Shown one piece after another: positions 24,910-33,380 of a stretch of 51,413 bases of DNA. The DNA lies in the NCBI GenBank assembly GCA_903863035.1, contig CAIPAT010000342.1:1-51413 (forward strand). The letters are read 5' to 3'. The notes below the pieces were generated by a model. The model did not search any database and had not been told where the DNA came from. It was given only the letters and a program-made list of their open reading frames with translations. Source of the stretch: an uncultured Lentisphaeria bacterium (GTDB taxonomy: Bacteria; Verrucomicrobiota; Lentisphaeria; Victivallales; Victivallaceae). The translations under genes were made by a program, and so were the position numbers. Numbering within the stretch: position 1 is the stretch's first letter; every line of letters begins with the position of its first letter.

Positions 24910-25261
24910 AAAACCTCCTGCCGGATAAATTAATCTGCCGTTTTATCCGATGCAAATGAACTACGGGAAAGAAGATAAAAGAATAGCACTAAAGCCTGGA
25001 GTTAACGCAGAATAGCCCGGCATAGCAAAAATGCGTATTCTCCAGAGTTCGCAAATTATTCCATAGATATTATTTTACCCGTAGTAATCTGAATATCCAA
25101 TAGCCAACACTCAATAGCCAATAACCAAGTTTTAATAACAAACCAGTTCAATTTCCAATGTCATCAGACTCGAACTTCGTCGATTGGATATTCTCCCGCA
25201 TTGCGGGATCCGGCGACTGCGGGACGGGATATTGGATATTCAGTTTTACCGAATTTTTCAG
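24910..25261. other. Gene-free region holding element D
   Basis: The 352 bases upstream of the ribbon gene contain no credible ORF. The right half is element D (25089-25243). The words AATAGCCAACACTCAATAGCCAATAACC (spaced over 25098-25125) are internally repetitive. The left part should contain the promoter for the leftward ribbon-tag unit, but no clear boxes are seen. Confidence 0.5.
25089..25243. repeat. Element D: 155-bp segment bounded by a perfect 14-bp inverted repeat
   Basis: CTGAATATCCAATA at 25089-25102 is the exact reverse complement of TATTGGATATTCAG at 25230-25243. A third TTGGATATT lies at 25183-25191. Inside is the palindrome TCCCGCATTGCGGGA (25194-25208), a word that also occurs at 46835, 46965 and 47167. 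The length is close to elements B (154) and C (152), although the arms are different in sequence. Confidence 0.7.
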
Positions 25262-26362
25262 TTACTTCCATAATTCCTTATGGATGGATTTCAGCTCCTT
25301 GACGATGGCGATTTTCTGGGTGCATTTCTTCTCGCACTGCCGGCATTGTTTGCAGGCGTCCGCCTTGAGGCTGCTGCCGGCATATTCTTTGCGGACGGCG
25401 GTCTCGAAACCGTAATATCGGCTTTGAAACGCCATATGCATCATTCCGGGAATGTTGATTCCGGCGGGACACGGCATACAGTAATTGCAGGCAGTACACA
25501 TTTTCGCTTTGGTTTTTCCGTCCAGCAAGGCATTTATCCGCTTCATTTGCGCGGTGGTAAATTTGCCCCGGGAGATGGATGCCAGACTGTTGTCAATATC
25601 TTCCTTGCGGGTCATGCCGCAAAGCATGGTGTCAATATCCGGATTGGAATAGACATAGCGGATCGCCAGATCCGGAACGCTGGCCGCGCCGACTTCCTCC
25701 GCCAGTTCCATAAAGACCGGACTGGCCTCGGCCAGCCGGCCGCCGCCGCACGGATTCATGGCAATGGTGCCTATTCCAAGCTTATGCGCTTTTGTCAATA
25801 CGTCCGCGTAATCACGGTTCAGCAGATTCCAGGTGACCAGAATAACATCCGCCCAACCGGCGTCGTCAAGGTAACGCAGCAAATTTTCCGGCTTCTCGTG
25901 AGTAGTGAATCCGGTATGGCTGACCATGCCTTCAGCCATGGCGCGGCGGATGCCGTCAACCATGCCTCCTTTGCGCACCGCAGTCTTCCAGGCTTCAGGA
26001 GAGTCAACGTTCCAGACCTGATAGAAATCCAGATATTCAACATCCAGCCGCAGAATAGTTTCCTGTATCCGGTGGAAAACCGAATCCGCCGAACCGTCAT
26101 CCGAGTCCTGGATTTTTTTGATCCATGGAGAACATTTGCTGGAGAGAATGACTTTTTCACGGTAGCCGTCCTTGAGCGCCCGTCCGAGAACAAACTCCGA
26201 TTCGCCGTAGCCCCGGCTGGTGTCAATGTAAACCATGCCGCGGTCAATGGCGGAGCGGATCAGTTTAACGGCTTCAACCGCATCCGCCGGAAACCGCATC
26301 GCGCCGATGCTGACCGGATTAACCTTGAACCCGCAACGACTGCCGAATTTCTTTAATTTCAT
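25262..26362 (-). CDS. Aldo/keto reductase with C-terminal iron-sulfur domain
   Basis: The 366-residue protein has an AKR barrel with the catalytic residues in VYIDTSRGYGESEFVLGRAL (Asp and Tyr) and the lysine of LSSKCSP, plus TGFTTHEK in the histidine region. The C-terminal 90 residues carry CTACNYCMPCPAGINIP and CKQCRQCEKKCTQ, a ferredoxin-like motif pair that could bind one or two [4Fe-4S] clusters. Proteins with this layout are frequent in anaerobes and mostly have no known substrate. AGG lies seven bases before the ATG. No partner genes. Confidence 0.92.
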   Translation of the reverse strand: MKLKKFGSRCGFKVNPVSIGAMRFPADAVEAVKLIRSAIDRGMVYIDTSRGYGESEFVLGRALKDGYREKVILSSKCSPWIKKIQDSDDGSADSVFHRIQETILRLDVEYLDFYQVWNVDSPEAWKTAVRKGGMVDGIRRAMAEGMVSHTGFTTHEKPENLLRYLDDAGWADVILVTWNLLNRDYADVLTKAHKLGIGTIAMNPCGGGRLAEASPVFMELAEEVGAASVPDLAIRYVYSNPDIDTMLCGMTRKEDIDNSLASISRGKFTTAQMKRINALLDGKTKAKMCTACNYCMPCPAGINIPGMMHMAFQSRYYGFETAVRKEYAGSSLKADACKQCRQCEKKCTQKIAIVKELKSIHKELWK

Positions 26363-26519
26363 GTAAAACCTGCTATTCTTTTAACTGATTGACTGTATGT
26401 AAATTTATACTCCCTGTTAAAATAGCTATTAAATCATTATTTCCCAGTCTAGAAATATAGACGCAATCTGTTATTTACCGGAAATCACGGATGCAGATAA
26501 TCCGCAGGATTTTCAAAAA

Positions 26520-28061
26520 TCACTTCCCTCGAAAATTTGCGTTGATATAATGATTTTTTTGATATGGCGAAGAGAATGAATCCAGACCGCATGACACGAA
26601 ACATGCCAGAATAACAAATATCGTGCTGATTAAAACTATCGCACAAATATTGATAGTGCGGAAATACGGTTTAGGGTATGGTTTGAACAGAAGCAGGCCA
26701 GTCAAAATACTGCCGATAAATGCAGTTATTCTCATGCCGGTCATAATCACATCCTGTCCTGTACACGACTTGTTTTCCCGCAGCATCTGCCCGGCAATCT
26801 GCGCAGACAGCGTATCAAAACCGGTCAACAATGACTTGAATGCGTAATGGTCAACCATTAACAGCAGATGGCTGGCCCAGATGGCAGCGATCCCCCAGCA
26901 CAGGTAGCATAACAGTTCCGGCGAAATATAAAGACGATTAAACCGGCCGGCCGTATGCATCTGTAAATATGATTTTACCGCGTACCCCGTCATGGCCGCT
27001 CCGGATAAACAAAGCAGCAACATGGCGTAAAACGAGATATTGCAGAAAATATTGCCGGAAAAAAACATCGGATATGCGGCTTGCTGTCCATAATAGTACA
27101 TCAATAGAAACGGATGATAGATAAATTGAAACATCAGCAATGTTCCCGTGATAAACAGCAGGCTGGTCAAAACCTTGTCCGGATTCGCGCGTTCAAGCGC
27201 CCGTCGCCGCAGCCGGATCCCCAGAATCCCGGCAATCACCGCCAGTATTGAATAATATGTGATATAAGTTAGACGAATCATCACAAAATAATCCGAATAT
27301 GGAGAATGCGGCTCATTGAATATATTTATCAAGTGACGGCCGGTCCATAGCAGGGTCAACAGTACCGGCAGCGCAATTGCCAATGCACATTGCCGCTTGC
27401 TTGCCGGGTTCCTGACTGCAATAAATGTCAGCGCCAGACAGAGAATAAACCATGGTACTGTGATAATAAACGGCTGAGGTACAATTGTATCCAATATGCG
27501 ACAAAACAAACCAATTCCCAGCCGCCAGTCACGCTGGCCGCCAAATAGTTTTCCAGTGTTGAAAACGTCATGCTTAACCTCATTCCAGCCATTATCGAAC
27601 TCCATAGCGGTCATGGATAAGGACGCCGCCCACAAAGTACGCATATATTCCCGTTGAGAAACTCCGGCGGAAATAATTCCGTGACGTCTGGCAATCTCGA
27701 ACAGGAGTTTGTTGTCAACTTTGGACGGCTTGGAATTGACGGCGGCAAGTTCGTCCGGGCTGAGTCGCAAACCGCTTGCTTGTATCCTGTCGCGCAACTC
27801 ATTTTGCAGCCGCTGGTTTTCGCGGGCGCGATAATAACGCAGATAAGCGGATGGAACACGCGGTTCGGAACTGTAGCGTATTGCTTTGCAGGCGATCCAC
27901 ACCAATTCATTAATCAACGGCGAATGGTTTGTGGTTATGACCCGCCATGGCAGATCACAGGCGAACACCAGCAGAATCAGCAGTACCGTCAGCCGGAACG
28001 GAAACGCGCTCCGCCGCCAGTGCTTGAACGCCAGCCATGCCGCCTTGAGTCTTGCAAACAT
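26520..28061 (-). CDS. Polytopic membrane protein of unknown family
   Basis: The 513-residue protein has about nine hydrophobic segments: one at 24-40 (TVLLILLVFACDLPW), then a soluble loop of about 150 residues that includes SYLRYYRARENQRLQNELRDR-like helical sequence (about 95-115), then the rest in the C-terminal 320 residues. I see no motif of a known transporter, glycosyltransferase or protease. The loop is most likely outside the membrane. GAGGAG lies six bases before the ATG, so translation should be efficient. It stands alone between two repeat-containing intergenic regions. Confidence 0.7.
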   Translation of the reverse strand: MFARLKAAWLAFKHWRRSAFPFRLTVLLILLVFACDLPWRVITTNHSPLINELVWIACKAIRYSSEPRVPSAYLRYYRARENQRLQNELRDRIQASGLRLSPDELAAVNSKPSKVDNKLLFEIARRHGIISAGVSQREYMRTLWAASLSMTAMEFDNGWNEVKHDVFNTGKLFGGQRDWRLGIGLFCRILDTIVPQPFIITVPWFILCLALTFIAVRNPASKRQCALAIALPVLLTLLWTGRHLINIFNEPHSPYSDYFVMIRLTYITYYSILAVIAGILGIRLRRRALERANPDKVLTSLLFITGTLLMFQFIYHPFLLMYYYGQQAAYPMFFSGNIFCNISFYAMLLLCLSGAAMTGYAVKSYLQMHTAGRFNRLYISPELLCYLCWGIAAIWASHLLLMVDHYAFKSLLTGFDTLSAQIAGQMLRENKSCTGQDVIMTGMRITAFIGSILTGLLLFKPYPKPYFRTINICAIVLISTIFVILACFVSCGLDSFSSPYQKNHYINANFRGK

Positions 28062-28556
28062 CTACTTCTCCTCGCTACAATTATATTCTATCATAATTAA
28101 TCCATGAATCAAACCTGAAAGCGATGAGTTTTAAAATTTCATTTTATCGCCTTATTTGAACTGGTTTTACTCATTCTGATTCACAAATCTACTATATATG
28201 TAAAGACTATCAACAATTGAAAATTATAAACCAGGGGAGTCTGAAGACAGAACAAGTACCGGAAAATCAGAAGATTGGAGCAAGAACTGTGTTCAACGGC
28301 TCTCTAACGGCTCGGAGTGGCGAAGAAAAGGATTTCTCTGTGTCTCTGAGCCTTTGTGGTTAAAACGGTTCTGCATAAGGCTGTCCAAAATGGGGCGGGC
28401 TGGTATCCAAAATGCAGTGGCAAAACCGTTCCGGACTGCCCCGGCTTTAAAAATATTGAATGCGGATTTGATTAACAAGATTGATTTTGGCGCAATCACA
28501 GCTATTTTGTGAGGCAAACACACAGATAAAACTAAGGAAAAAGGGGGACTGACAAT
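28062..28556. other. Intergenic region with dispersed repeat words
   Basis: The 495 bases before thyX hold no credible gene. At 28291-28320 (GTTCAACGGCTCTCTAACGG, then CTCGGAGTGG) is the reverse complement of the 52-bp array core. At 28335-28363 is a phrase of the type CTCTGTGTCTCTGAGCC-TTTGTGGTT, and at 28382-28420 two TCCAAAATG words. The thyX start is preceded by AGGGGG, nine bases before the ATG. Confidence 0.5.
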
Positions 28557-29252
28557 ATGCAGCATCTTAATATACCGCCGGACAACCATGTAAAAGTGCT
28601 GGGAGGTCAGGGCTGGATCGGCTTGATTGATCACCTGGGCAGTGAAACAACCATCGTCAACGCCGCACGGGTATCATTCGGCAGATTGAAAGAGAAGATG
28701 GATTACCGCGACATCACCCTGCTGGAATATCTGATTGAAAACAAACATACGAGCCCTCTTGAGCATGTGGTGTTTACGTTCAGCGTTCACTGTCCGCTGT
28801 TTGTGCGCGGCCAGTGGCACCGTCACCGTACCTGGAGTTTCAATGAAATATCGCGGCGCTATACCGAAGTCGATCTGGAGTTTTACACGCCGCCGAGCAT
28901 TCGCGCGCAATCGGAGAACAACCGTCAGGCATCAGTCGCCAACTCCACGCTGGACCGTCCTGAACTTAAGCAGAAGATCTCTGATCACAATATGAAGTCG
29001 CTGGCGCTGTATGAAGAACTGCTGGCGGCCGGAGTCTGCCGGGAACAGGCGCGAGGCGTACTGCCGCAGAACATGATGGTCACGTTCTGGGGCACGGTGG
29101 ACCTGAATAATCTGCTGCACTTCCTCGATCTGCGGGACAGTGAACATGCGCAATGGGAAATCCGCGAATACGCGGCGGCGATCAAGAAGCTGATCAAGCC
29201 GATCATTCCAAATGTCGCCAAACATTTCGAATCCAAAGGCCAAATCTGGTAA
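28557..29252 (+). CDS. thyX: Flavin-dependent thymidylate synthase
   Basis: Makes dTMP from dUMP with FAD, NADPH and methylene-THF. The ThyX motif is complete: RHRTWSFNEISRRY at residues 89-102. The 231-residue length is normal. AGGGGG lies nine bases before the ATG. pdxA follows after 12 bases on the same strand and probably shares its transcript. The organism is therefore likely to lack or not depend on ThyA, which cannot be tested here. Confidence 0.97.
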   Translation: MQHLNIPPDNHVKVLGGQGWIGLIDHLGSETTIVNAARVSFGRLKEKMDYRDITLLEYLIENKHTSPLEHVVFTFSVHCPLFVRGQWHRHRTWSFNEISRRYTEVDLEFYTPPSIRAQSENNRQASVANSTLDRPELKQKISDHNMKSLALYEELLAAGVCREQARGVLPQNMMVTFWGTVDLNNLLHFLDLRDSEHAQWEIREYAAAIKKLIKPIIPNVAKHFESKGQIW

Positions 29253-29264
29253 ACCCGGGGGCTT

Positions 29265-30233
29265 ATGAGCGGGATTCCACGCATAGCATTGACTATGGGC
29301 GATCCGGCCGGAATCGGACCGGAAATCGCAGTACGAACAGCGGCATTGTCCAAATTCAAGGATAATGCTGAGATTATTATTTACGGCTGCCCGGAGATTA
29401 TCAAGGCGGCGGCGGAAAGATTCACCGGCGGAAAGTATCCATCCATTCATCAGACCGGCAAAATGAAATTAACGGAAGTTACTGTCGGAAAAGAAGATCC
29501 AGCCTGCGGCATGGCCGCGATGAATGCGGTAATTGCCGCAACCCGGGATGCGCTGGCAGGCAAAGTTGACGCAATCGTCACCTGCCCGATGAATAAAGCA
29601 TCCGTCAATCTGGCAGGGGTTAAATTCACCGGGCATACCGAACTGATCGCGGAACTCTGTAATTGCCAAAGCTACGCGATGATGCAGTCAGCCGGCAACC
29701 TGCGGGTGGCGTTCGTCACCACCCATATTCCGTTGAAAGACGCTGCCTCCGCCGTCACAAAGGAACGCATTGTTGAAGTAGCGGAGCTGCTGAACAATGT
29801 CGTCAAAGCCGAAGGCATCGCCAGTCCGCTGCTGGCCGCGGCGGCAATCAACCCGCATGCCGGAGAAAACGGCTACATGGGTACCGAAGACGAGGAAGTG
29901 GTGAAACCGGCGCTTCAGCGATTGCGAAAGCAAGGCATTAATATTGAAGGGCCGTTCCCGCCGGACACCTTGTTCATAGAAAGCATCAGAACACGGTTCG
30001 ACGGCATACTTTCAATGTATCACGATCAAGGGCATATCCCGTTCAAGATGCTTGCATTTGACCGGGGGGTTAATTCAACACTGGGGCTGCCGGTAATCCG
30101 GACCAGCGTTGACCATGGCACCGCTTTTGAGATTGCCTGGAAAGGTATTGCGGACACCGGCAGTCTTGAAGCGGCATTATCGCTGGCAATCGTCAGGGCC
30201 AGGACAGTTAAACAGGAAAAACCAAATGAGTAA
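29265..30233 (+). CDS. pdxA: 4-hydroxythreonine-4-phosphate dehydrogenase
   Basis: Oxidises 4-phosphohydroxy-L-threonine in the DXP-dependent route to pyridoxal phosphate. The 322-residue protein has TMGDPAGIGPE at the N-terminus and the three metal-binding histidines in GHTELIAEL, INPHAGENG and VDHGTAFEIAW, together with YHDQGHIPFK. A PdxA2-like paralogue acting on other sugar acids is possible, but length and motifs fit PdxA. GGGGGC sits just before the ATG. The end overlaps the start of the next gene by eight bases. Confidence 0.94.
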   Translation: MSGIPRIALTMGDPAGIGPEIAVRTAALSKFKDNAEIIIYGCPEIIKAAAERFTGGKYPSIHQTGKMKLTEVTVGKEDPACGMAAMNAVIAATRDALAGKVDAIVTCPMNKASVNLAGVKFTGHTELIAELCNCQSYAMMQSAGNLRVAFVTTHIPLKDAASAVTKERIVEVAELLNNVVKAEGIASPLLAAAAINPHAGENGYMGTEDEEVVKPALQRLRKQGINIEGPFPPDTLFIESIRTRFDGILSMYHDQGHIPFKMLAFDRGVNSTLGLPVIRTSVDHGTAFEIAWKGIADTGSLEAALSLAIVRARTVKQEKPNE

Positions 30234-32310
30234 TAAGAGCCAGGGCCAGTACAGGAACATGTTTTTGTTCCTTATCACCGGTTATTTTGTTCTGCTGACA
30301 ATCTCCTTTGTGCTGCGGGAATCAATCGCCCGCTTTGAGAATTCTTCGCTGACAACTGCAATGATACTTTTTTTCCTTTCACTCTGGTCAGCCGCCGGAG
30401 CAATGCTGTCCTTCCGCGCCAATGACAATGATAAAGAAAACAAGTCATTCATCCTGACCGGCGCGTTGATCTTTCTTCCTCCAGCCTCCTTGATTTCAGT
30501 ACTTTCCGCGATGTTTCTCCCCATGCCGGCAATCGGAATCACGAACGGCCTGCCGGCGCTGATAGCCTGTGCCGCATTTTCCACACTATGGATCGGGCTG
30601 TTCAGCGGCCTGATAATGGCGATGCTGTTTTCAAAGAAGAACAAAGAACGGCTCAGCGGTGAATTATTCTACTGTTTCGGGCTGATAATCGGCGGCGTAA
30701 CTTTTCCGCAACTGTCCGACCGGTTAAATTCCGCCCAGGCGATCGTCGCGCTGGCCGGAATATTAGTCATAGCCGCAGCGCTATGGGCCGGGATTGAACA
30801 TTTCAAGCGGCGCGGATTGAGAGCGCTGCTGTGGGTCATGGCATCATGCGCACTGCTGCTGGATGCATGCGGCGTGTACACTTCGCAGAAATTGTTCACG
30901 ATGTACTGGAAACAGGTGCAGCCCGGGTGGAGTTATGTAAAAAGCATCAATACGCCGACCGGCAGAATGAGCGTACTGGGCAGGAAAGACGGAGAGCTTC
31001 TGATCCTGGACAACGGCGCACCGCGCTGGCAGATTCCGCAGGATTCGCGAAAATATATTGCCGGGATGCTGCCGGTGACATTGCAGCCGGATTCAAGCAA
31101 CCTGCAAATCCTGGTAATCGCCTCGCCGTTTTCCCAGATTCCGCAATTTCTGCTGGAACTGCCGCATGTGGCGGAAGTAAACCTGCTCTGTCCGTATCAA
31201 GACTTGATTATGCTGGCACTGAGCAGGGAAATGCTGCCATTGGCACCCGGGCGCTTTTTCGTTTCGTCAATGTCTCCGGAAGAGTATCTGCAGAGCACCG
31301 ATACGAAATTTGACATTATACTGATTCTCGAACCCGGATTTATCAGAAACCCCGGCAGTTCGCAGATTTATCATCTGGCTTCGGATAAAATTACCGTCAA
31401 CGGCGTTGTCGTCACAGTAAATACAAGCAATAAGCAGCCGGAAGACGTTGTGCCTGAAGACAATCCACCATCTGCGAGAAATTACTTCAAACACACCATG
31501 CCGATTCCCGGCTGCACCACCCTCACCATGTCCGCCAACAGCAAACTAACCGTGAATTTGACTGAACTGGAAGACCGTTTGTCCAAAGTTACCGCGTTTC
31601 GCGGCATCATGATGCCGCGAGGCGTTCTAACCACACTTTATTCTCTGCCGGAAAATGAACAGCCATCCTCGCCCAGCCTTGTCGGCGATATCTTTAACGG
31701 CAAACTTCAGAAAAGCATAATGCACCCCCCCCCGCTGGCGGTCATTCTGCTGCTTATTATGTGTATTACTGTTTACATCACAATGAGATTTTTTCTGTCC
31801 AGAACAGGCAATTATGCGTTAGGGTTCGGTACTTTTGAAAACGGCTTTTTCACCATGGGTCTGTTTCTCCTGCTGCTGATCGCCTATCAGCAGGATAAGG
31901 GCGACCTTTATGAAAAAACACCTGTCTTTCTAGGGATGCTGGGCGGAGTTGCGTTCGGCAGAATATTGCTGCGTTTCCCCTCCCTGAAAACAGTCATGGC
32001 AACTATATCCTGCCTTTGTCCGTTACTGCTTTACTTCAATGAAATTGACTTTTTTTACCAAATATTACTGGTCAGTATTTTTTGTCTGGCGGCTTCAGCA
32101 GGAATGGCAGAGGAAATCCTTTCGCGGCGAGTAACGCTAATGAAAAACGAGTCCCTGCCGACGTTGCGTTATTTCGGGCACACCTGCGGGATTGTATTCT
32201 TTCCATTAATTCTATTTCAGGGTAACGGAATATTGATCAGCGTGATTCTGCTGCTGCTTTTGCGTCTGCCGCTGCTTTTTTCCGCCATGCCGTACCAAAG
32301 GAAATCATAA
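30226..32310 (+). CDS. Polytopic membrane protein with a degenerate spermidine-synthase-like domain
   Basis: About 694 residues from ATG 30226, chosen because AGGA lies upstream and the first TM (FLFLITGYFVLLTISFVL) then sits at the N-terminus; a longer frame from 30109 would lie inside pdxA. There are about seven TM helices, a soluble central domain and about six C-terminal TMs. The central domain resembles polyamine aminopropyltransferases: TPTGRMSVLGRKDGELLILD is like the substrate strand, then ILVIASPFSQIPQFLLEL, VAEVNLLCPYQD, and FDIILILEPGFIRNPGSSQIYH in the place of the catalytic D-PDP-xxLY segment. The expected acidic residue is ILEP instead of VDLPDP, and the glycine-rich SAM loop is absent, so it is probably not an active synthase. 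Confidence 0.75.
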   Translation: MSNKSQGQYRNMFLFLITGYFVLLTISFVLRESIARFENSSLTTAMILFFLSLWSAAGAMLSFRANDNDKENKSFILTGALIFLPPASLISVLSAMFLPMPAIGITNGLPALIACAAFSTLWIGLFSGLIMAMLFSKKNKERLSGELFYCFGLIIGGVTFPQLSDRLNSAQAIVALAGILVIAAALWAGIEHFKRRGLRALLWVMASCALLLDACGVYTSQKLFTMYWKQVQPGWSYVKSINTPTGRMSVLGRKDGELLILDNGAPRWQIPQDSRKYIAGMLPVTLQPDSSNLQILVIASPFSQIPQFLLELPHVAEVNLLCPYQDLIMLALSREMLPLAPGRFFVSSMSPEEYLQSTDTKFDIILILEPGFIRNPGSSQIYHLASDKITVNGVVVTVNTSNKQPEDVVPEDNPPSARNYFKHTMPIPGCTTLTMSANSKLTVNLTELEDRLSKVTAFRGIMMPRGVLTTLYSLPENEQPSSPSLVGDIFNGKLQKSIMHPPPLAVILLLIMCITVYITMRFFLSRTGNYALGFGTFENGFFTMGLFLLLLIAYQQDKGDLYEKTPVFLGMLGGVAFGRILLRFPSLKTVMATISCLCPLLLYFNEIDFFYQILLVSIFCLAASAGMAEEILSRRVTLMKNESLPTLRYFGHTCGIVFFPLILFQGNGILISVILLLLLRLPLLFSAMPYQRKS

Positions 32311-32372
32311 GCGTTCAGCATTTGCAGAAAAAAGCTTCATGGGTTAACTTATCTATTCAAAAAATAGGCAAT

Positions 32373-33380
32373 ATGAAAATAAAACTGATAATTATAAATG
32401 TCTTGCTGCTGTCGGTACCGGTATTTGCCGCGGAACCTGACTTCATGGATATTGCCCCAAAAACAGCCACGCCGCCAAATCTGCGGCCGGAGGAGAAAGT
32501 TGACTCAATTCTGGCATCGGTAAACGGCATTCCGATCAGTTTGATGGACGTTATTTACGAAAGCAGGCGCGAAGAATCCAAACTCTGCCTGGTTTATAAC
32601 GGGAACGACCTGTATCAGGAAGTACACAAGATGCGTAAGAAAGTTCTTAGTGAAATCATTAACCGTCATCTGGTACTTGCGGATTATGATAAGAAAAAAT
32701 TTGAGATTCCGGATCAATATATCGAAAGTCTGATTGATGATCTGGCAATCAGCTACGGCTGTGCCACCAGACATGAACTTGAGGCAAAAGCTAAAAAGGT
32801 CGGGTCATCCCTGGCGGAACTGCGTAAAAAAGCCAAAGAAAAAATCGCGATCCAGGTAATGATCAATAATTATTACTACGCCACGGTTAATCTGACGCCG
32901 AAGGAATTATTCGAATATTATGAGCAGCATAAAAATGAGTTCTCAACCCCGGCCAGGCTTAAGCTTGAACTGATGATGCTGAAAAAAGATCATGAAAAAT
33001 ACGATCAGGCCATACAGCAGATAAACGCGGAACTGAAATCGTGCAGCAAGAAAAACTTTTCCTCCATGGTGACACTTTACTCCGATGGCCCGAATGCCTC
33101 TGGCGGCGGCGATCTTGGCTGGATAGATGAGCCGCGCCTGCGCCCGGAATTCGCCAAAGCGCTGAAAGGTTTAAAAGCTGGAGACGTCACCAGCGCGATC
33201 AGCACTGACGAAGGCACTTATTTCCTGCGCCTGGATCAGCATGAACCCGGGATCACCGCGTCGTATCAGAAACTGAGCGGAGAACTACGGGACAAGGTGG
33301 AAACTAAGTTAAAAGAAGCTGCTTATGCCGAGTACATCGAGAAACTGAAAAAAGAAGCAATCATCCGATATTACTATTAA
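32373..33380 (+). CDS. Exported parvulin-type peptidyl-prolyl isomerase (SurA/PrsA-like)
   Basis: About 336 residues from ATG 32373, where a signal peptide starts (KLIIINVLLLSVPVFA, cleavage before AEP). An in-frame TTG at 32322 would add 17 residues but put the signal inside. The N-terminal part is a SurA_N-like helical domain (SVNGIPISLMDVIYE, EIINRHLVLADYDKK). The rotamase domain begins around ELMMLKKDHEKYDQ and contains LYSDGPNASGGGDLGWIDE and GLKAGDVTSAISTDEGTYFLRLDQ, the usual parvulin elements. It likely helps fold outer-membrane or exported proteins. It overlaps the opposing gene by four bases. Confidence 0.9.
   Translation: MKIKLIIINVLLLSVPVFAAEPDFMDIAPKTATPPNLRPEEKVDSILASVNGIPISLMDVIYESRREESKLCLVYNGNDLYQEVHKMRKKVLSEIINRHLVLADYDKKKFEIPDQYIESLIDDLAISYGCATRHELEAKAKKVGSSLAELRKKAKEKIAIQVMINNYYYATVNLTPKELFEYYEQHKNEFSTPARLKLELMMLKKDHEKYDQAIQQINAELKSCSKKNFSSMVTLYSDGPNASGGGDLGWIDEPRLRPEFAKALKGLKAGDVTSAISTDEGTYFLRLDQHEPGITASYQKLSGELRDKVETKLKEAAYAEYIEKLKKEAIIRYYY

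Noticed and set aside
25280..26356. Plus-strand ORF of 358 codons opposite the aldo/keto reductase
   Set aside because: The minus-strand frame has catalytic and cluster motifs; the plus-strand product has none.
30109..30225. 39-codon N-terminal extension of the membrane protein into pdxA
   Set aside because: It is the out-of-frame end of pdxA; ATG 30226 has an AGGA upstream and puts the first TM at the N-terminus.
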